Position numbers and translations under genes: made by a program | Assembly: GCA_963698775.1 (NCBI GenBank) | Contig: CAVOSE010000033.1 | Location: 1 to 64,000, forward strand | DNA from: Thiohalocapsa sp963698775 | GTDB taxonomy: Bacteria > Pseudomonadota > Gammaproteobacteria > Chromatiales > Chromatiaceae | Direction: 5' to 3' | DNA: 64,000 nt | Notes under the pieces: generated by a model | The model's input: only the letters and a program-made list of their open reading frames with translations | Told to the model about the DNA's origin: nothing | Databases searched by the model: none | Shown here: positions 26,549-36,269 of the stretch, in pieces | How positions within the stretch are numbered: position 1 is the first letter of the stretch | Layout of the letters: every line of letters begins with the position of its first letter

Positions 26549-28363
26549 GCGACGCACCGGGTTGGTAGGGTCGACAGCTGCGAGGAGGCGATCCGCCATA
26601 ACGATACCGTATCCCGAGTCCCGATCGACCCCAGGGGCCTCGATGTCAAGGGCGGTCTCGGCGAACAAGTCCCGCACGTCGTTGGCATTGGTCAAACGCC
26701 CGTCCAATTCCAACATTAGAGCTGATATGGCCGCGGCATGCGGCGCAGCGGCCGACGTGCCGTAGAAAGGATTGAACGAAGGACCACTCGCTGTCGCCAC
26801 GCCGTCGGCAGCCGCGATATCAGGCTTTTGTCGAACAACTCCACCAGTCGAAGTGAAATTTCCAGGGGTGTAGGGTGTTCCATCGGCGCGATAGAACATC
26901 CGCCTCGGGCCGTCCGAGCTGAAGGTTTCTACCGGATTGGCAGCTCCACCCGAAAAGTCGCTGCCACCGGCAGTAGCCACGTCTACCGCAGCGACACTGA
27001 AAGCGTTCGCGGCGGCCGAGTGGCCACTCGTCTGGCCTGTGGTTGCGTTGGCTAGTCTGCCTCTGTTCGTATTTAGGTGCAAGAAACGACTCTGTGCGCC
27101 GACGACTCTTAGGACAGCGAGACGGGCACCTGGAAAGTTGCAGCTTCCTGGGACGATTTCTATTGGATCATCATTGCCATTTTGAACATCTAAGGAGGAG
27201 CAGATAATGTCAGAGCCTGCGGAATTGAAAACGATCAAATCGAAGTCGTTACTTGACCCGTCAAGCGGATCTGACCAAAACAAGACTATCGGGTTTCCCG
27301 AGCCCTTGGTTATCTGGTTGTTATCGAGGCCCCCAAATTGATTGATGCTATCCCAAGCACTTCCAGGGCTTAAAAAAATTGGGGTATAGTTCCCTTCCCA
27401 TACCCCAGCCGTGCCGTCATTCTTGTTTCCAGAATTACCTGCAGAAGAGAAATAGAGGGCGCCGTCGGCGGTCACTTCGTTCACGGCCTTTGCGACCGTA
27501 TCGTCCTGAAAAGGAGACTCATTAAAATAACTGACATCATCCACGATGACATCGCAGTGATAGAGGTTGCGCAGATCGCGAATGTTCTGCGCGAAACTCG
27601 CCGTGCCGCCAAAGGCGGTCGCAAAGAATAGCTCGGCATCCGGCGCGAGATCGTGGACGATCTCAAGCATCGCCGTCCCCTCACTAGTCCCTGGGTTGCC
27701 GCTCTGTCCAGGTAAGACAGTCACGGAAGGCAGATCCCCCGACGCTTGAAGGGATGCAAGCTTGTCGACACTGTCGGAGATGACCCCGACTCTGATGCCT
27801 GCTCCCGTGACCCCGAAGTCTGCGCGACCGATGTCCGCGTTATGTGCGACATCGCCTTCGGATATATTCAGCTTGTTGAGCATGAAATCGGAGGCTGGGC
27901 GAATCGATCGGACGGCCGGGAACTCGGCTAGTGCGCCAATCGCCTTGAGCGGCAGACGTGCCCGAATCGCATTGTCTTGCGGAAAGCTGTTGATAACTCG
28001 TCCGCCGAGTACGCGAATTTGCTTCAGCAACTTGTCGCTGACCTGCGCTTTGATATCGACCTCTACCGTATCATCGCCAGCGACTGTGATGTCTGTGCGC
28101 ATACTCGATAACGCAGGGTCACTCATCAATGAGTCGCCCTGTTCGCGTTTGATCTCCAACAACAAATTGGAGTCGATCTTTCGCTCCGCGGGTGTTCGCG
28201 AGATCTTCTCCTTTGATAGAAGCTCTATTTGCTCAAGTGCCGAATCGCTGAACTGGATCTCCTGGCCCGCAACGACACCTGTTGCGAAAAGCAGTAAGAA
28301 GGCTAAAAAACATTGATACGTTCTTGAAGCCGATTCTTGCCTCTTCCATATGGATCTTGACAT
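25997..28363 (-). CDS. Exported S8-like serine peptidase with three C-terminal SLH-like repeats
   Basis: The 788-residue protein has an N-terminal signal peptide (hydrophobic core CFLAFLLLFATGVVAG) and a propeptide-like region to about 180. The subtilase-like domain runs to about 600. The Asp is in VGVISDS (D197), the oxyanion Asn in SSAGNSG (N310) and the Ser in FYGTSAAAPHAAA (S537). At the usual His position (HGTxVA) the protein has SEGTAMLEIVHDLAP, so Glu228 replaces His, giving a D-E-S set as in sedolisins. Residues 606-788 are three SLH-like repeats, each with a GCGxxxxCP cysteine pair and TREQMAAF or QRDEMAAF. It is likely a surface or periplasmic protein held to cell-envelope polymer. 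The same C-terminus occurs in the gene at 37788. Confidence 0.88.
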   Translation of the reverse strand: MSRSIWKRQESASRTYQCFLAFLLLFATGVVAGQEIQFSDSALEQIELLSKEKISRTPAERKIDSNLLLEIKREQGDSLMSDPALSSMRTDITVAGDDTVEVDIKAQVSDKLLKQIRVLGGRVINSFPQDNAIRARLPLKAIGALAEFPAVRSIRPASDFMLNKLNISEGDVAHNADIGRADFGVTGAGIRVGVISDSVDKLASLQASGDLPSVTVLPGQSGNPGTSEGTAMLEIVHDLAPDAELFFATAFGGTASFAQNIRDLRNLYHCDVIVDDVSYFNESPFQDDTVAKAVNEVTADGALYFSSAGNSGNKNDGTAGVWEGNYTPIFLSPGSAWDSINQFGGLDNNQITKGSGNPIVLFWSDPLDGSSNDFDLIVFNSAGSDIICSSLDVQNGNDDPIEIVPGSCNFPGARLAVLRVVGAQSRFLHLNTNRGRLANATTGQTSGHSAAANAFSVAAVDVATAGGSDFSGGAANPVETFSSDGPRRMFYRADGTPYTPGNFTSTGGVVRQKPDIAAADGVATASGPSFNPFYGTSAAAPHAAAISALMLELDGRLTNANDVRDLFAETALDIEAPGVDRDSGYGIVMADRLLAAVDPTNPVRRFDDVPPTHWAFDYINAIYEAGITAGCGANLYCPDNAVTREQMAAFQVRAVEGEPPTGYCAGSAPFADVDAAGWACGYIKRLAELGLTTGCGGGNFCPSATVTREQMAAFLVRAVEGEPPANSCAGGAPFLDVDATGWACRYIQRLKALEITNGCGAGNYCPTDSVQRDEMAAFLTRAFLEGAI

Positions 28364-28584
28364 GACCGTTAACCATGTGTTTGCCGTGGTAACTTGGAGT
28401 TTAGCACGGCCGGGGGGGTTGTCGAATTGTGGGTGAAAAGGCTCTCTAGAACTTGCCTGAGCCTATTCCGCTGGGTGTCGGCTAACAACGCGGCGGCGTC
28501 CGAAACCAGAAACAGGGCCCCCTAGTCTCCCGGAGAACGAAGGATCGACGCCATACAAGGGCGCAACATGGGACGCGATATGGC

Positions 28585-29631
28585 TTAAGACCGATCAACT
28601 CTTCGTAGGCCGTTCGCTAGACGCCGAATCTCGCTATCCAGCCGGTGTCGTGCGCAAAAGCCCAACTCGACGTGAATGGCGTTGGAGGAATACCAGGCGT
28701 CGCCGAGCAACTTGCGTAAACTTGCGGCGGTAAGGGGCATCGCCCTGCCGGTAATGCGTTGAAGCATGCTGCCGACATGGGCGCCAGTCCGCAGCATCCA
28801 TACGGGTACTGTCCAGTACGGGATGGGCCGGCCGAGTGCCAGACAGGCTTGCTCGTAGAGCCACCGTGTGGAGTAGCTCTCGCCATCCGTGACTAAATAG
28901 GTCTTCCCTGCCGCACCGCGATCGGTGCCGACCCGCAGGGCCGCGGCAACGACGTCTGCCAAGTGGATCGCAGAGCGTCGATTCGTGACCTTGGGCCAGG
29001 GTGGAAATCGCCCGCGCGCCACTGCCTCGACCATGCGGGCGATGTTGCCCTGTCCATCGAGGCCGTAAACCATCGGAAGCCGCAGCACGCAGACGTGCAT
29101 CCTCCCCTCGGCACCAGCCTCGATGACCGCCTTCTCCGCCGCGAGCTTGGCGCGACCATAAAGGCTTTCTGGTGCGGCTGGCGTCGACTCGTCCGCTGGC
29201 CGCCCTGAAGCGCCTGCCCCGTCCCCCATCGCCTTGACGCTGCTCAGATAGACGAAGCGCCGCACGCCAGCGGCAAGTGCAGCCTGCACGAGGCTGGCGG
29301 TTCCTTCAGCGGTGACCGGCCAATGCGCCGACGCCTCATAGATGTCCGGTTCGCCGGGCGGCGGGGAATAGCTCGCGAGGTGGTAGATCAGCTCAATACC
29401 ATCCAATGCGGCACCGAGAGAGAAAGGGTCGGTCAGATCGGCGACACGAACGGCTACATCGGCATTCGGCCAGCGCGCAAGAGCGCGACTCGCGTCACGC
29501 GTCAATATCGAAACGCGTGCACCGCGGTCGAGCAGGGTGTCAACGAAATGGCCGCCGACATTGCCGGTCGCGCCCGTTACTAGGACCGAAACGCCGAGCA
29601 ACAGCGGATTTCGAGGGTCGATTTCGGGCAC
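28585..29631 (-). CDS. NAD-dependent epimerase/dehydratase (extended SDR)
   Basis: The 348-residue protein has the NAD(P)-binding loop VLVTGATGNVGGHFV near the N-terminus, an adenine-site stretch RVADLTDP, LIYHLASYSPPP, and the catalytic set with SS (YLSSVKAMG) and YGRAK (YxxxK). The latter are the Ser, Tyr and Lys of extended short-chain dehydrogenases acting on NDP-sugars or related compounds. SAIHLADVVAAALRV and YLVTDGESYSTRWLYE near the C-terminus are also typical. GTG at 29631 overlaps the stop of the upstream GT2 gene by one base (TAGTG), so the two are coupled. Substrate unknown; the low-similarity C-terminus resembles 3-beta-HSD-like or UDP-sugar epimerase-like proteins equally well. 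Confidence 0.85.
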   Translation of the reverse strand: MPEIDPRNPLLLGVSVLVTGATGNVGGHFVDTLLDRGARVSILTRDASRALARWPNADVAVRVADLTDPFSLGAALDGIELIYHLASYSPPPGEPDIYEASAHWPVTAEGTASLVQAALAAGVRRFVYLSSVKAMGDGAGASGRPADESTPAAPESLYGRAKLAAEKAVIEAGAEGRMHVCVLRLPMVYGLDGQGNIARMVEAVARGRFPPWPKVTNRRSAIHLADVVAAALRVGTDRGAAGKTYLVTDGESYSTRWLYEQACLALGRPIPYWTVPVWMLRTGAHVGSMLQRITGRAMPLTAASLRKLLGDAWYSSNAIHVELGFCARHRLDSEIRRLANGLRRVDRS

Positions 29632-30566
29632 TAGGGATCCACGCCTCGCAGCCGTCTCACCATCTGCACCACGCTCAAGGACAAAAAATGCACCCAGATG
29701 CCGAAAACGACCAAGAGGCTGAACGGAAGCGGATAGTCCTTGAACTGAAACTTACGAAAAAAGCGCGTCATTCCCCGGTGCTTGTGCCATTCCACGAACA
29801 ACTGGCGGCCCTGGCTACAAGCGCCCTTGTGATGCACGACCTCGACATGTGGGACCAGATAGATCCGCCAGTCCCCGTGACCGAAGCGCACGAACCAATC
29901 CAGATCCTCGCAGTGCAGGAAATAGCCTTCGTCGAGCGGTCCGACGGCGTCCAATGCCTGGCGGCGCACCATCATGAAGGATCCTGAAATCGCCGCCACC
30001 GCAACGGGTGCTTCCGGCAACGGCTGCTCGGTGAGGTCCAGTCGACGCCCATCGGCAAGTCGGGGCCATAGCCGGTGCAAATGCAGCACCCGAACCAGCC
30101 CAATCCATGGGTCTGGGATCAACCGACGGGTCGCGACCTGCTCACTTCCATCGGGGTTGCGGATGATACAGCCCGCCATCCCAGCGTCCGGAGTCGAGTT
30201 CATGAAGTCGAGCATATCGGAAAGGGTCTGGGGTCCGACGATGCAATCCGGGTTCAGAAAGAGCACATAGGGCGCGAGCGCGAGGCCGAGCACTTGGTTA
30301 TTGCCGCCGGCAAACCCCAGATTCGTGTCGTTCTCCACCACAGTAGCCCGCGGCTCCCCTCGCAGCCTGGTTCTGAGCATCTCTATGCTGCGGTCCGTGG
30401 AGCCGTTGTCGCTGACCAACACCTGGACTCGGACCTGTGAGTCGAGGACTGCCGCGACGCACTCGGCGAGCAGAAGCCCGGCGTTGTAGTTGACCACAAT
30501 CACCGTGAGCTCGGGAGCTGGGCTGAACGCTGCCGGCCCAGGGGCCTGTGGACCTGGGTCACTCAT
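29631..30566 (-). CDS. GT2 glycosyltransferase, rhamnosyltransferase-like
   Basis: Starting at ATG 30566, which overlaps the upstream stop as ATGAGTGA, the protein has 311 residues. The GT-A domain shows LTVIVVNYNAGLLL, VLVSDNGSTDRSIE, NLGFAGGNNQVL and FLNPDCIVGPQTL, where NPD is the metal-binding DxD equivalent. GSFMMVRRQALDAVGPLDEGYFLHCEDLDW includes the catalytic ED. This motif order is that of WcaE/WbbL-like rhamnosyl or related transferases. A C-terminal hydrophobic segment (PFSLLVVFGIWVHFLSLSVV) may anchor it to the membrane. Middle gene of a three-gene minus-strand operon (32643 to 28585). Confidence 0.88.
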   Translation of the reverse strand: MSDPGPQAPGPAAFSPAPELTVIVVNYNAGLLLAECVAAVLDSQVRVQVLVSDNGSTDRSIEMLRTRLRGEPRATVVENDTNLGFAGGNNQVLGLALAPYVLFLNPDCIVGPQTLSDMLDFMNSTPDAGMAGCIIRNPDGSEQVATRRLIPDPWIGLVRVLHLHRLWPRLADGRRLDLTEQPLPEAPVAVAAISGSFMMVRRQALDAVGPLDEGYFLHCEDLDWFVRFGHGDWRIYLVPHVEVVHHKGACSQGRQLFVEWHKHRGMTRFFRKFQFKDYPLPFSLLVVFGIWVHFLSLSVVQMVRRLRGVDP

Positions 30567-32643
30567 GGATCGCACCCAGGATAGCCTGACGCGCTGCGCC
30601 GAAGCTGAAGTGGGTCTCCATCACGGCAAGCCCGCCGGAAGAGAGGCGCCGCCAAAGCTTCGAGTCCTGATAAAGCTGGACCATCGCCGCAGCGAAAGTG
30701 CTTGGGTCGTCGGCGATCAGCGCCGATTCGCCATCGCGCAGGTACATCCCCTCGGCCCCTTGAGAGGTCGTCACAACAGGCAAACCGTGGGCCAAGCTCT
30801 GATTGATCTTCCCCTTGACCCCAGCCCCGTAGCGCAAGGGTGCGACCGAAAGTCGGCAGGTGTCGAAGAAAGGATCTACATCGGGCACATAACCACACAC
30901 AACGAGCCACTCGTTCGCCAATGCACGGATCTCTGCCGGCGGATCGGCGCCGATGACATGGCAGCGTAGGTCCGGGATCTCGGCCCGCACCAAGGGCAAA
31001 ATCTCCCGGGCGAGCCAGAGCACCGCGTCGCGATTTGGCGGATGAGCGAATGCGCCGATGAACAGACAATCGCGTCGTGCCTCGAACGGCGTCGGGCTGC
31101 CGTAGATGTGGTGGATGTTGGAAACGAGTTCGATACGGGCGCTTGGGCGCAGTGTTCGAAGGACTTCGCGTTCCGCGTCGCTGACCACCAACGTCACGTC
31201 GGCTGCATCGACGAGCTCCAGCTCCTGGGCTTTCCTCCGCTCGGCAAGTCTCTGGGTCGATGCATCGCCAGTCAGCTCCGCAAGCCTGAATTCCCGCAGG
31301 AAATGCAGATCGACAGTGTCGAAGATCACCCGCGCCTTAGGGCAATGCCGACGCACGGCAGGCATGATTTCAGAAGCTGCATCCGCGCGACTGAGAATCG
31401 CCAGGTCATAGAGCCTGCCTTGGCTTGCCAAATGGGTCTCGAGTGAGCGCACATAGGGCCGGTACAGGACTTCGACGCCCTGGCCCTGAAGCCGGGAGAC
31501 GTAGGGCTCCGGAGCCTCTAGGTTGGATGCGGCATAGGTCACCTTGAACCCGAGGCCTTGGAGTACGGCGATGAGGTTGCTCATCCGCAGCGAACCCGAC
31601 TCACGGTCCGGCGTAAGCATGTAGATATCGACCACCAGGGCACGACGGGTCGCGCGGCGCTCCTTCTGCATCTCCAGGTCTTGGCCCCGCGCGCCGTGGG
31701 TGGCCAGTTCAGTCGTCCAGCGCGCGGTGAACTTGTGCCGATTGATCGCCTGGTAGCGCTTCATCCCTCCCGCTGCCTCTTCGTGTCGACCGGCGGTAGC
31801 CCCCTCCAGATGCACGACGCGAGAATGTGGCTGGTAGATGACACGCTGCCCCACGGCGCGCACGCGGAAGGCGAGGTCGGTATCCTCGTAGTAGCCCGGT
31901 GCGAAGTGCGGATCGAATCCACCGAGACGCTCGAACTGGTCCCGTCGGATGGCGAGCGAGGCCCCCGAGCAATAGTCGGGCTCACGCACGTAGCAGTACT
32001 CGGGCCTGTAGGGGTCGTCCAGGTGGCCGTAACCCCAGGCGGAGCCGTCTGAGAAGACAATACCTCCCGCCTCCTGCAGTCGCCCGTCGGGGTAGAGCAG
32101 CTGACTCCCGGCCAGACCGCAATCCGCGTGCGACTCGAATGTGCCAACGAGGGCATCCAGCCAACCCGGTTGGACCTGGGTGTCGTTATTCAGGAACACG
32201 AGAAATTCGCCGCGGGCCATTTCCGCGCCCCGATTGCATGCGCCTACGAACCCGAGATTCTCAGGGTTTCGGGCGAGGTGCAGACCGTCGAAACTCGCCA
32301 GAACCGCACCGGTTTCATCCGTCGAATCATCGTCGACCACCACCACCTCGAAGGCATAACGCGTCTTGTGGTCGTGCAACGATGCCAGGCACGCGTATGT
32401 CGCCTGGAAGTTGTTGTAGACGGGCACGATCACGGAGACCGTGGGTTGCGGATGGATCCGGAAGCTTAGCGGGGAGAAAGGCGGCTGGAACACCAGCAGG
32501 CGCGGCGGGCGAGGGGCGACGAGCGCTGTCGTGCGCAGCCTGCGGCGGATCTTCTCCACCAGAACCGGCAGGCCTTCTGTGCGCAGCACATGCCGTATTC
32601 GCGGCAGATAACGCACAACTAGGCGCAGAAGTTCAGCGCTCAA
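30559..32643 (-). CDS. Bifunctional glycosyltransferase: GT2 fused to GT4
   Basis: The 694-residue protein has two catalytic domains. Residues about 67-300 are a GT2 domain with VSVIVPVYNNFQ, EVVVVDDDSTDETG (about 99-112), NLGFVGACNRGA, FLNNDTQVQPGW (150-161) and the catalytic GYYEDTDLAFR. Residues about 335-690 are GT-B: ALVVDIYMLTPDRESGSLRM, VIFDTVDLHFLRE, LFIGAFAHPPNRDAVLWL, RLSVAPLRYGAGVKGKINQSLAHGLPVV. The GAGVKGKI loop is the donor-binding part of the GT4-like half. Such fusions add two consecutive residues and are common in large capsule clusters. It is the first gene of the minus-strand operon and faces the divergent heparinase gene across a 365-bp gap that should hold its promoter. 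Confidence 0.9.
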   Translation of the reverse strand: MSAELLRLVVRYLPRIRHVLRTEGLPVLVEKIRRRLRTTALVAPRPPRLLVFQPPFSPLSFRIHPQPTVSVIVPVYNNFQATYACLASLHDHKTRYAFEVVVVDDDSTDETGAVLASFDGLHLARNPENLGFVGACNRGAEMARGEFLVFLNNDTQVQPGWLDALVGTFESHADCGLAGSQLLYPDGRLQEAGGIVFSDGSAWGYGHLDDPYRPEYCYVREPDYCSGASLAIRRDQFERLGGFDPHFAPGYYEDTDLAFRVRAVGQRVIYQPHSRVVHLEGATAGRHEEAAGGMKRYQAINRHKFTARWTTELATHGARGQDLEMQKERRATRRALVVDIYMLTPDRESGSLRMSNLIAVLQGLGFKVTYAASNLEAPEPYVSRLQGQGVEVLYRPYVRSLETHLASQGRLYDLAILSRADAASEIMPAVRRHCPKARVIFDTVDLHFLREFRLAELTGDASTQRLAERRKAQELELVDAADVTLVVSDAEREVLRTLRPSARIELVSNIHHIYGSPTPFEARRDCLFIGAFAHPPNRDAVLWLAREILPLVRAEIPDLRCHVIGADPPAEIRALANEWLVVCGYVPDVDPFFDTCRLSVAPLRYGAGVKGKINQSLAHGLPVVTTSQGAEGMYLRDGESALIADDPSTFAAAMVQLYQDSKLWRRLSSGGLAVMETHFSFGAARQAILGAIHE

Positions 32644-33008
32644 GGGTTCGAAGGCTCCATGGCTCTAGGCTCGAGGCGCCCACAGACGCGACCATTAGCC
32701 GTCCGCGAACTGGCCTCTCGCTCGGAATCACTACCGTCGCCGTAGCGAGGGCGCATCTCAAGCGTCCCATGGGCTCGGCGGTGGCATTTCGTCTATTATG
32801 AAGCCTTTGAGCATTGTCGGATACGCCCTGTCGTGCCGTCATCGTGCTGCCGTAAATCCATTTCGTTCGAACGTAGCATGACCGTCGGTCGTGAGCGATG
32901 CGCGTCGCCCCGGCGGGCATTGCCGGCTCCGTGGTGAGTTCTCGGTGAGCATGCAAGCATCAGTTTGTGATTGGATTTTCGGTAGAATGTGGTCTAGGGA
33001 GTTAGCCG
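32644..33008. other. Divergent intergenic region, 365 bp
   Basis: This gap separates two divergent transcription units. AGGGAG at 32996-33001, seven bases before ATG 33009, is a strong ribosome site for the plus-strand gene. TAGAAT at 32983-32988 resembles a -10 box but lacks a well-placed -35 and would leave almost no leader, so I do not call a promoter. No gene or repeat is seen. Confidence 0.5.
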
Positions 33009-34943
33009 ATGCGGGTCGTTTTCGATGCCCTTTCCCCGTGCCTCACGTCCATGCGTTACCGCGACGCGCTTGCGGCTCTTGTGCTCGTGTGCGGGTTGTC
33101 CGTTTTTGGCAACGTTCACGCCCGGCAATACAACGCCGTTGCCGCTGGAGTGGAACCCACGAACCCGACCTTTATCGTCGATGGCAGTGCAACGAGTTCC
33201 CGGGCAGCGATTGCACACTTTCGCCAGCTGCCTCCCAATGCATTTCTCAGATCGCTGTTCCAGCGCTATCTTGGCGAATCGCGTGCCGCAAAGGCCGATG
33301 ACGTTCTCCGCGGAGTGTATGCCTATCCGCAGTTTGAACCAGTCAAGCTGCCACAAGCTCTGAAATGGAACGAAAACCCGCTGCGCAGCAACAGTTGGGA
33401 GTGGAATCATCATAACCTGACCGCGGTCGACGATCTCACTGCTGCTTGGCTGACACGCAATGAGGCGAAGTATTTGCTGCGGGCCCAGGAGCTTGTAGCG
33501 AGCTGGGCGCTGCACAACGTGGGCACCGAGACGTTTCCGTCTGAATTCTCCTGGAACGATCACACGACCGCGCTCCGGCTCTGGCGGCTGCTCTATCTCT
33601 TCGAGTATGGCCGCCGGACGCAACTGGTCTCCGACGAGTTTCTTGCCGATCTCCTGTTCCTGATCGTCCACCACGCGCGCGTGCTTGCCGAAGATGGTAT
33701 CTACAACAGGCTGACAAACCACGGTTTTGATCAGGCGGTGGCGTTGTACCTGGCAACGGGGATGTTTCCAGAAGTTGTGGATTTCGACGTGCTCAACCTC
33801 CTCGCGGCCGAGCGACTCAACAACGAAATCGAGTTTATGTTCACGCCCGAAGGGGTTCACGTCGAGAATTCTCCAGATTATCACTGGTACCTGACCAACT
33901 CGACTGCGGAATTGGCCGCAATCTTCGAGCACTTTGGCGACGCCGGTGAGTTCATGTACCTTTCCGGCATTCTCGACCGCGCCTTTTACTATGCGGCGCT
34001 GACGGTGAAGCCAGATGGCACGCTTCCGCTGGTCGGCGATACCATCCTGGTCCGGCCCGGTTTGTCACGGCAGTATCAGCTACCCGCTTTCGAATACTTT
34101 CGATACGCTGTCACGGGTGGCCGGGATGGCCGCAGGCCGCCGACTGCCGATGCCGTATTCCCGATTGCCGGATATGCCCTGTTTCGTGATCGGTGGCATC
34201 CGGAAGAGTCCTTCACCGACGGGGTCTTCATCTTGTTCAAGTGCGGTTTCCTCAGCCAGTTCCACCGACAGGATGATGACCTGAGCTTCGTCGTCAGCGC
34301 CCTGGGCGAAGACTGGTTCGTGGATTCCGGGCGCTTCTCATATCAAGAGACCGATCCCCTGCGCCTCTACATGCGCTCACCCGTCGCCCACAATGTTCCG
34401 GTGCCCAAGGGCTCGGTCCCCGTCCGCAGCCTCGCCCAGTTGCGCCCAGGCACGGGCATCTCCGCCTACGGTCTTGCGCAATCAAGCGCTTACGTGGAGG
34501 GGCGCACTACGATCCATCCTGGCATTGACCTGACGCGGCGTCTTGAGTACGACAAACCGTTCAACCTGCGAATCACCGACACTTTGACGCCGTTAGACGG
34601 CGCACCACGGCCTGCCTGGGGTGGCTTTTTCCAGATCCCGGCAGACAAGCGCATCGAGGTGGTCAAGCCCGGAGAAATCGCGATCCACTCACGGAAGGGG
34701 AATTCGCTCAAGGTGACTTACCCAATCGGCGCCAACGTGCGCATCGAATCCGGCTGCGATGAGCCGATACAGGGCTGCCGATCGGAACGCATGGGACAAG
34801 CGGAGCCCATCCAGACCCTTATTCTCGACTATCCGGCCGCGCTTAAGCGGTCAGTCGTCGACCTCGAACTGATCCCCATCACCGCCACAGCAGCGCCAGC
34901 GGCGACGCACGCATCTTCGCCCAGTGCAGCGGCAAGCAGATGA
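33009..34943 (+). CDS. Exported heparinase II/III-like polysaccharide lyase
   Basis: The 644-residue protein is supported at ATG 33009 by AGGGAG seven bases upstream, although the signal peptide core (DALAALVLVCGLSVFGNVHA) fits a later Met at 33051 too. The alpha-toroid part has WEWNHHNLTAVDDLTAAWL, SWNDHTTALRLW, NHGFDQAVALYLA and EFMFTPEGVHVENSPDYHWY, as in alginate/heparinase lyases, with His and Tyr in the last motif as likely catalytic residues. The beta-sandwich half contains FPIAGYALFRDRW, SQFHRQDDDLSFVVSALGEDW and DSGRFSYQ. It probably trims or degrades a uronate-containing polymer in the periplasm. In biosynthetic clusters such enzymes usually control length or clear mislocalised chains. 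Confidence 0.88.
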   Translation: MRVVFDALSPCLTSMRYRDALAALVLVCGLSVFGNVHARQYNAVAAGVEPTNPTFIVDGSATSSRAAIAHFRQLPPNAFLRSLFQRYLGESRAAKADDVLRGVYAYPQFEPVKLPQALKWNENPLRSNSWEWNHHNLTAVDDLTAAWLTRNEAKYLLRAQELVASWALHNVGTETFPSEFSWNDHTTALRLWRLLYLFEYGRRTQLVSDEFLADLLFLIVHHARVLAEDGIYNRLTNHGFDQAVALYLATGMFPEVVDFDVLNLLAAERLNNEIEFMFTPEGVHVENSPDYHWYLTNSTAELAAIFEHFGDAGEFMYLSGILDRAFYYAALTVKPDGTLPLVGDTILVRPGLSRQYQLPAFEYFRYAVTGGRDGRRPPTADAVFPIAGYALFRDRWHPEESFTDGVFILFKCGFLSQFHRQDDDLSFVVSALGEDWFVDSGRFSYQETDPLRLYMRSPVAHNVPVPKGSVPVRSLAQLRPGTGISAYGLAQSSAYVEGRTTIHPGIDLTRRLEYDKPFNLRITDTLTPLDGAPRPAWGGFFQIPADKRIEVVKPGEIAIHSRKGNSLKVTYPIGANVRIESGCDEPIQGCRSERMGQAEPIQTLILDYPAALKRSVVDLELIPITATAAPAATHASSPSAAASR

Positions 34944-34982
34944 GCAGACCATCCGTCGCCTAGGTATCTGCCCGTAGACGCG

Positions 34983-36269
34983 ATGCGCCACACCCTGTTA
35001 CGACTCTATCGACGACTCCCGTTGACCTCGGAGTTCAAGGCGCGGTTGCGCTACGCCGTGCTGCGGGCCTTGCCATGGGCCTTCCCAAGAGCAATGCGTC
35101 CGGGGCTCGACCCGAGCGAAGCCGCCCTCGCAACGCCGTTACCAGGAAAATCTGATTGGGTGATCTTCGGCGTCATCGACTGGCATCTGCGACTGCAGCG
35201 TCCGCAGCACTTGGCAATCCGGTTGGCCAGGGCGGGGCACCGGGTGTTCTATGTCTCCAGCAACCTGGTCCCCGCCCCAGGGCCAGGGCTGCGCGTCGAG
35301 CCGCTGGAGGATAGCGGGCGCTTGTTCCAGATTCACTTGCGGGCGACCGGGGTACCAGGGATCTACTACGGCCTCCCCGGACCGAAGGTTGTGCGCCAGC
35401 TAACCGCAGGTCTGCGCACCCTGATCGACTGGTCAGCCGCCCGGGACATCGTGCTGATGGTCGATCACCCCTTTTGGTTGAGTACGACGGAGGCCGTCCC
35501 GGATGGCCTGCTAGTTTACGATCGCATGGACTACCATGCTGGATTCGCGGAGTGGTCGACCTCGTTGGCATCGGAGGAAGATCGGTTGATCCGCCGAGCC
35601 GCCCTGACCGTTGTCACCTCGTCCTGGCTTGAGGAACTCACCGCGCCATTGGCCCGTTCCCATACCTTGGTCCGCAATGCCGCGGAAGCGAGCCATTTCG
35701 CAGCGCCTTGCGCCAGGCCGTTCGAAGATCCCGGTTACTCCCGGGTCATCGGTTATTACGGAGCGATCGCCCATTGGTTCGATGTGGAGTTGATAGAGGC
35801 GATCGCGCGGGCCTTTCCCGATGCCCTCGTCCTGCTGATCGGCCACGACCAGATCGGGCTTTCCGCGCGTCTGAGCGGGTCGCCGAACCTGCGCCTCATC
35901 GGCGAGGTCCCCTATGCCGACTTGCCTTTCTATCTGCACGGTTTCAGCGTCTGCCTGCTACCGTTTCACCGTATCGAGCTGACCCTGGCAACCAACCCTG
36001 TCAAGGTGTACGAATACCTGGCCGCTGGTCTGCCGGTCGTGGCGACCGCGCTCCCGGAGATGAGCCAGTTCGGCGACCTCGTGCGTATCGCCAGCGATCG
36101 CGAGGGGTGGCTCCAAGCAGTCTCCAGCGCCTTGCACGAGTCCGCGGACGACCCGATCCGCGACCAGCGCCGCGCCTTCGCCGCCTCCCAGACTTGGGAC
36201 ATGCGGGCCGAAGCATTGACCACCGCGGTTGCCGCCGTCCGAAACGACGCAGACTGGCGGTCACCGTGA
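34983..36269 (+). CDS. Glycosyltransferase, GT4/TuaH-like
   Basis: The 428-residue protein has an N-terminal basic helix region and then WVIFGVIDWHLRLQRPQHLAIRLARAGHRVFYVSS, split here over the first Rossmann strand and acceptor-side helix. Later come GLLVYDRMDYHAGF, RVIGYYGAIAHWFDVELIE and CLLPFHRIELTLATNPVKVY-type sequence followed by EYLAAGLPVVATALPEMS. The D-W-H and RPQ pattern near the start and YYGAI, NPVKVYEYLA near the end are typical of TuaH-like or related GT-B transferases. It lies 39 nt after the heparinase gene, so is probably co-transcribed. Sugar specificity is unknown. Confidence 0.85.
   Translation: MRHTLLRLYRRLPLTSEFKARLRYAVLRALPWAFPRAMRPGLDPSEAALATPLPGKSDWVIFGVIDWHLRLQRPQHLAIRLARAGHRVFYVSSNLVPAPGPGLRVEPLEDSGRLFQIHLRATGVPGIYYGLPGPKVVRQLTAGLRTLIDWSAARDIVLMVDHPFWLSTTEAVPDGLLVYDRMDYHAGFAEWSTSLASEEDRLIRRAALTVVTSSWLEELTAPLARSHTLVRNAAEASHFAAPCARPFEDPGYSRVIGYYGAIAHWFDVELIEAIARAFPDALVLLIGHDQIGLSARLSGSPNLRLIGEVPYADLPFYLHGFSVCLLPFHRIELTLATNPVKVYEYLAAGLPVVATALPEMSQFGDLVRIASDREGWLQAVSSALHESADDPIRDQRRAFAASQTWDMRAEALTTAVAAVRNDADWRSP

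Noticed and set aside
32983..32988. TAGAAT as a -10 box for the heparinase gene
   Set aside because: No -35 at proper spacing, and transcription would begin at the ribosome site itself.
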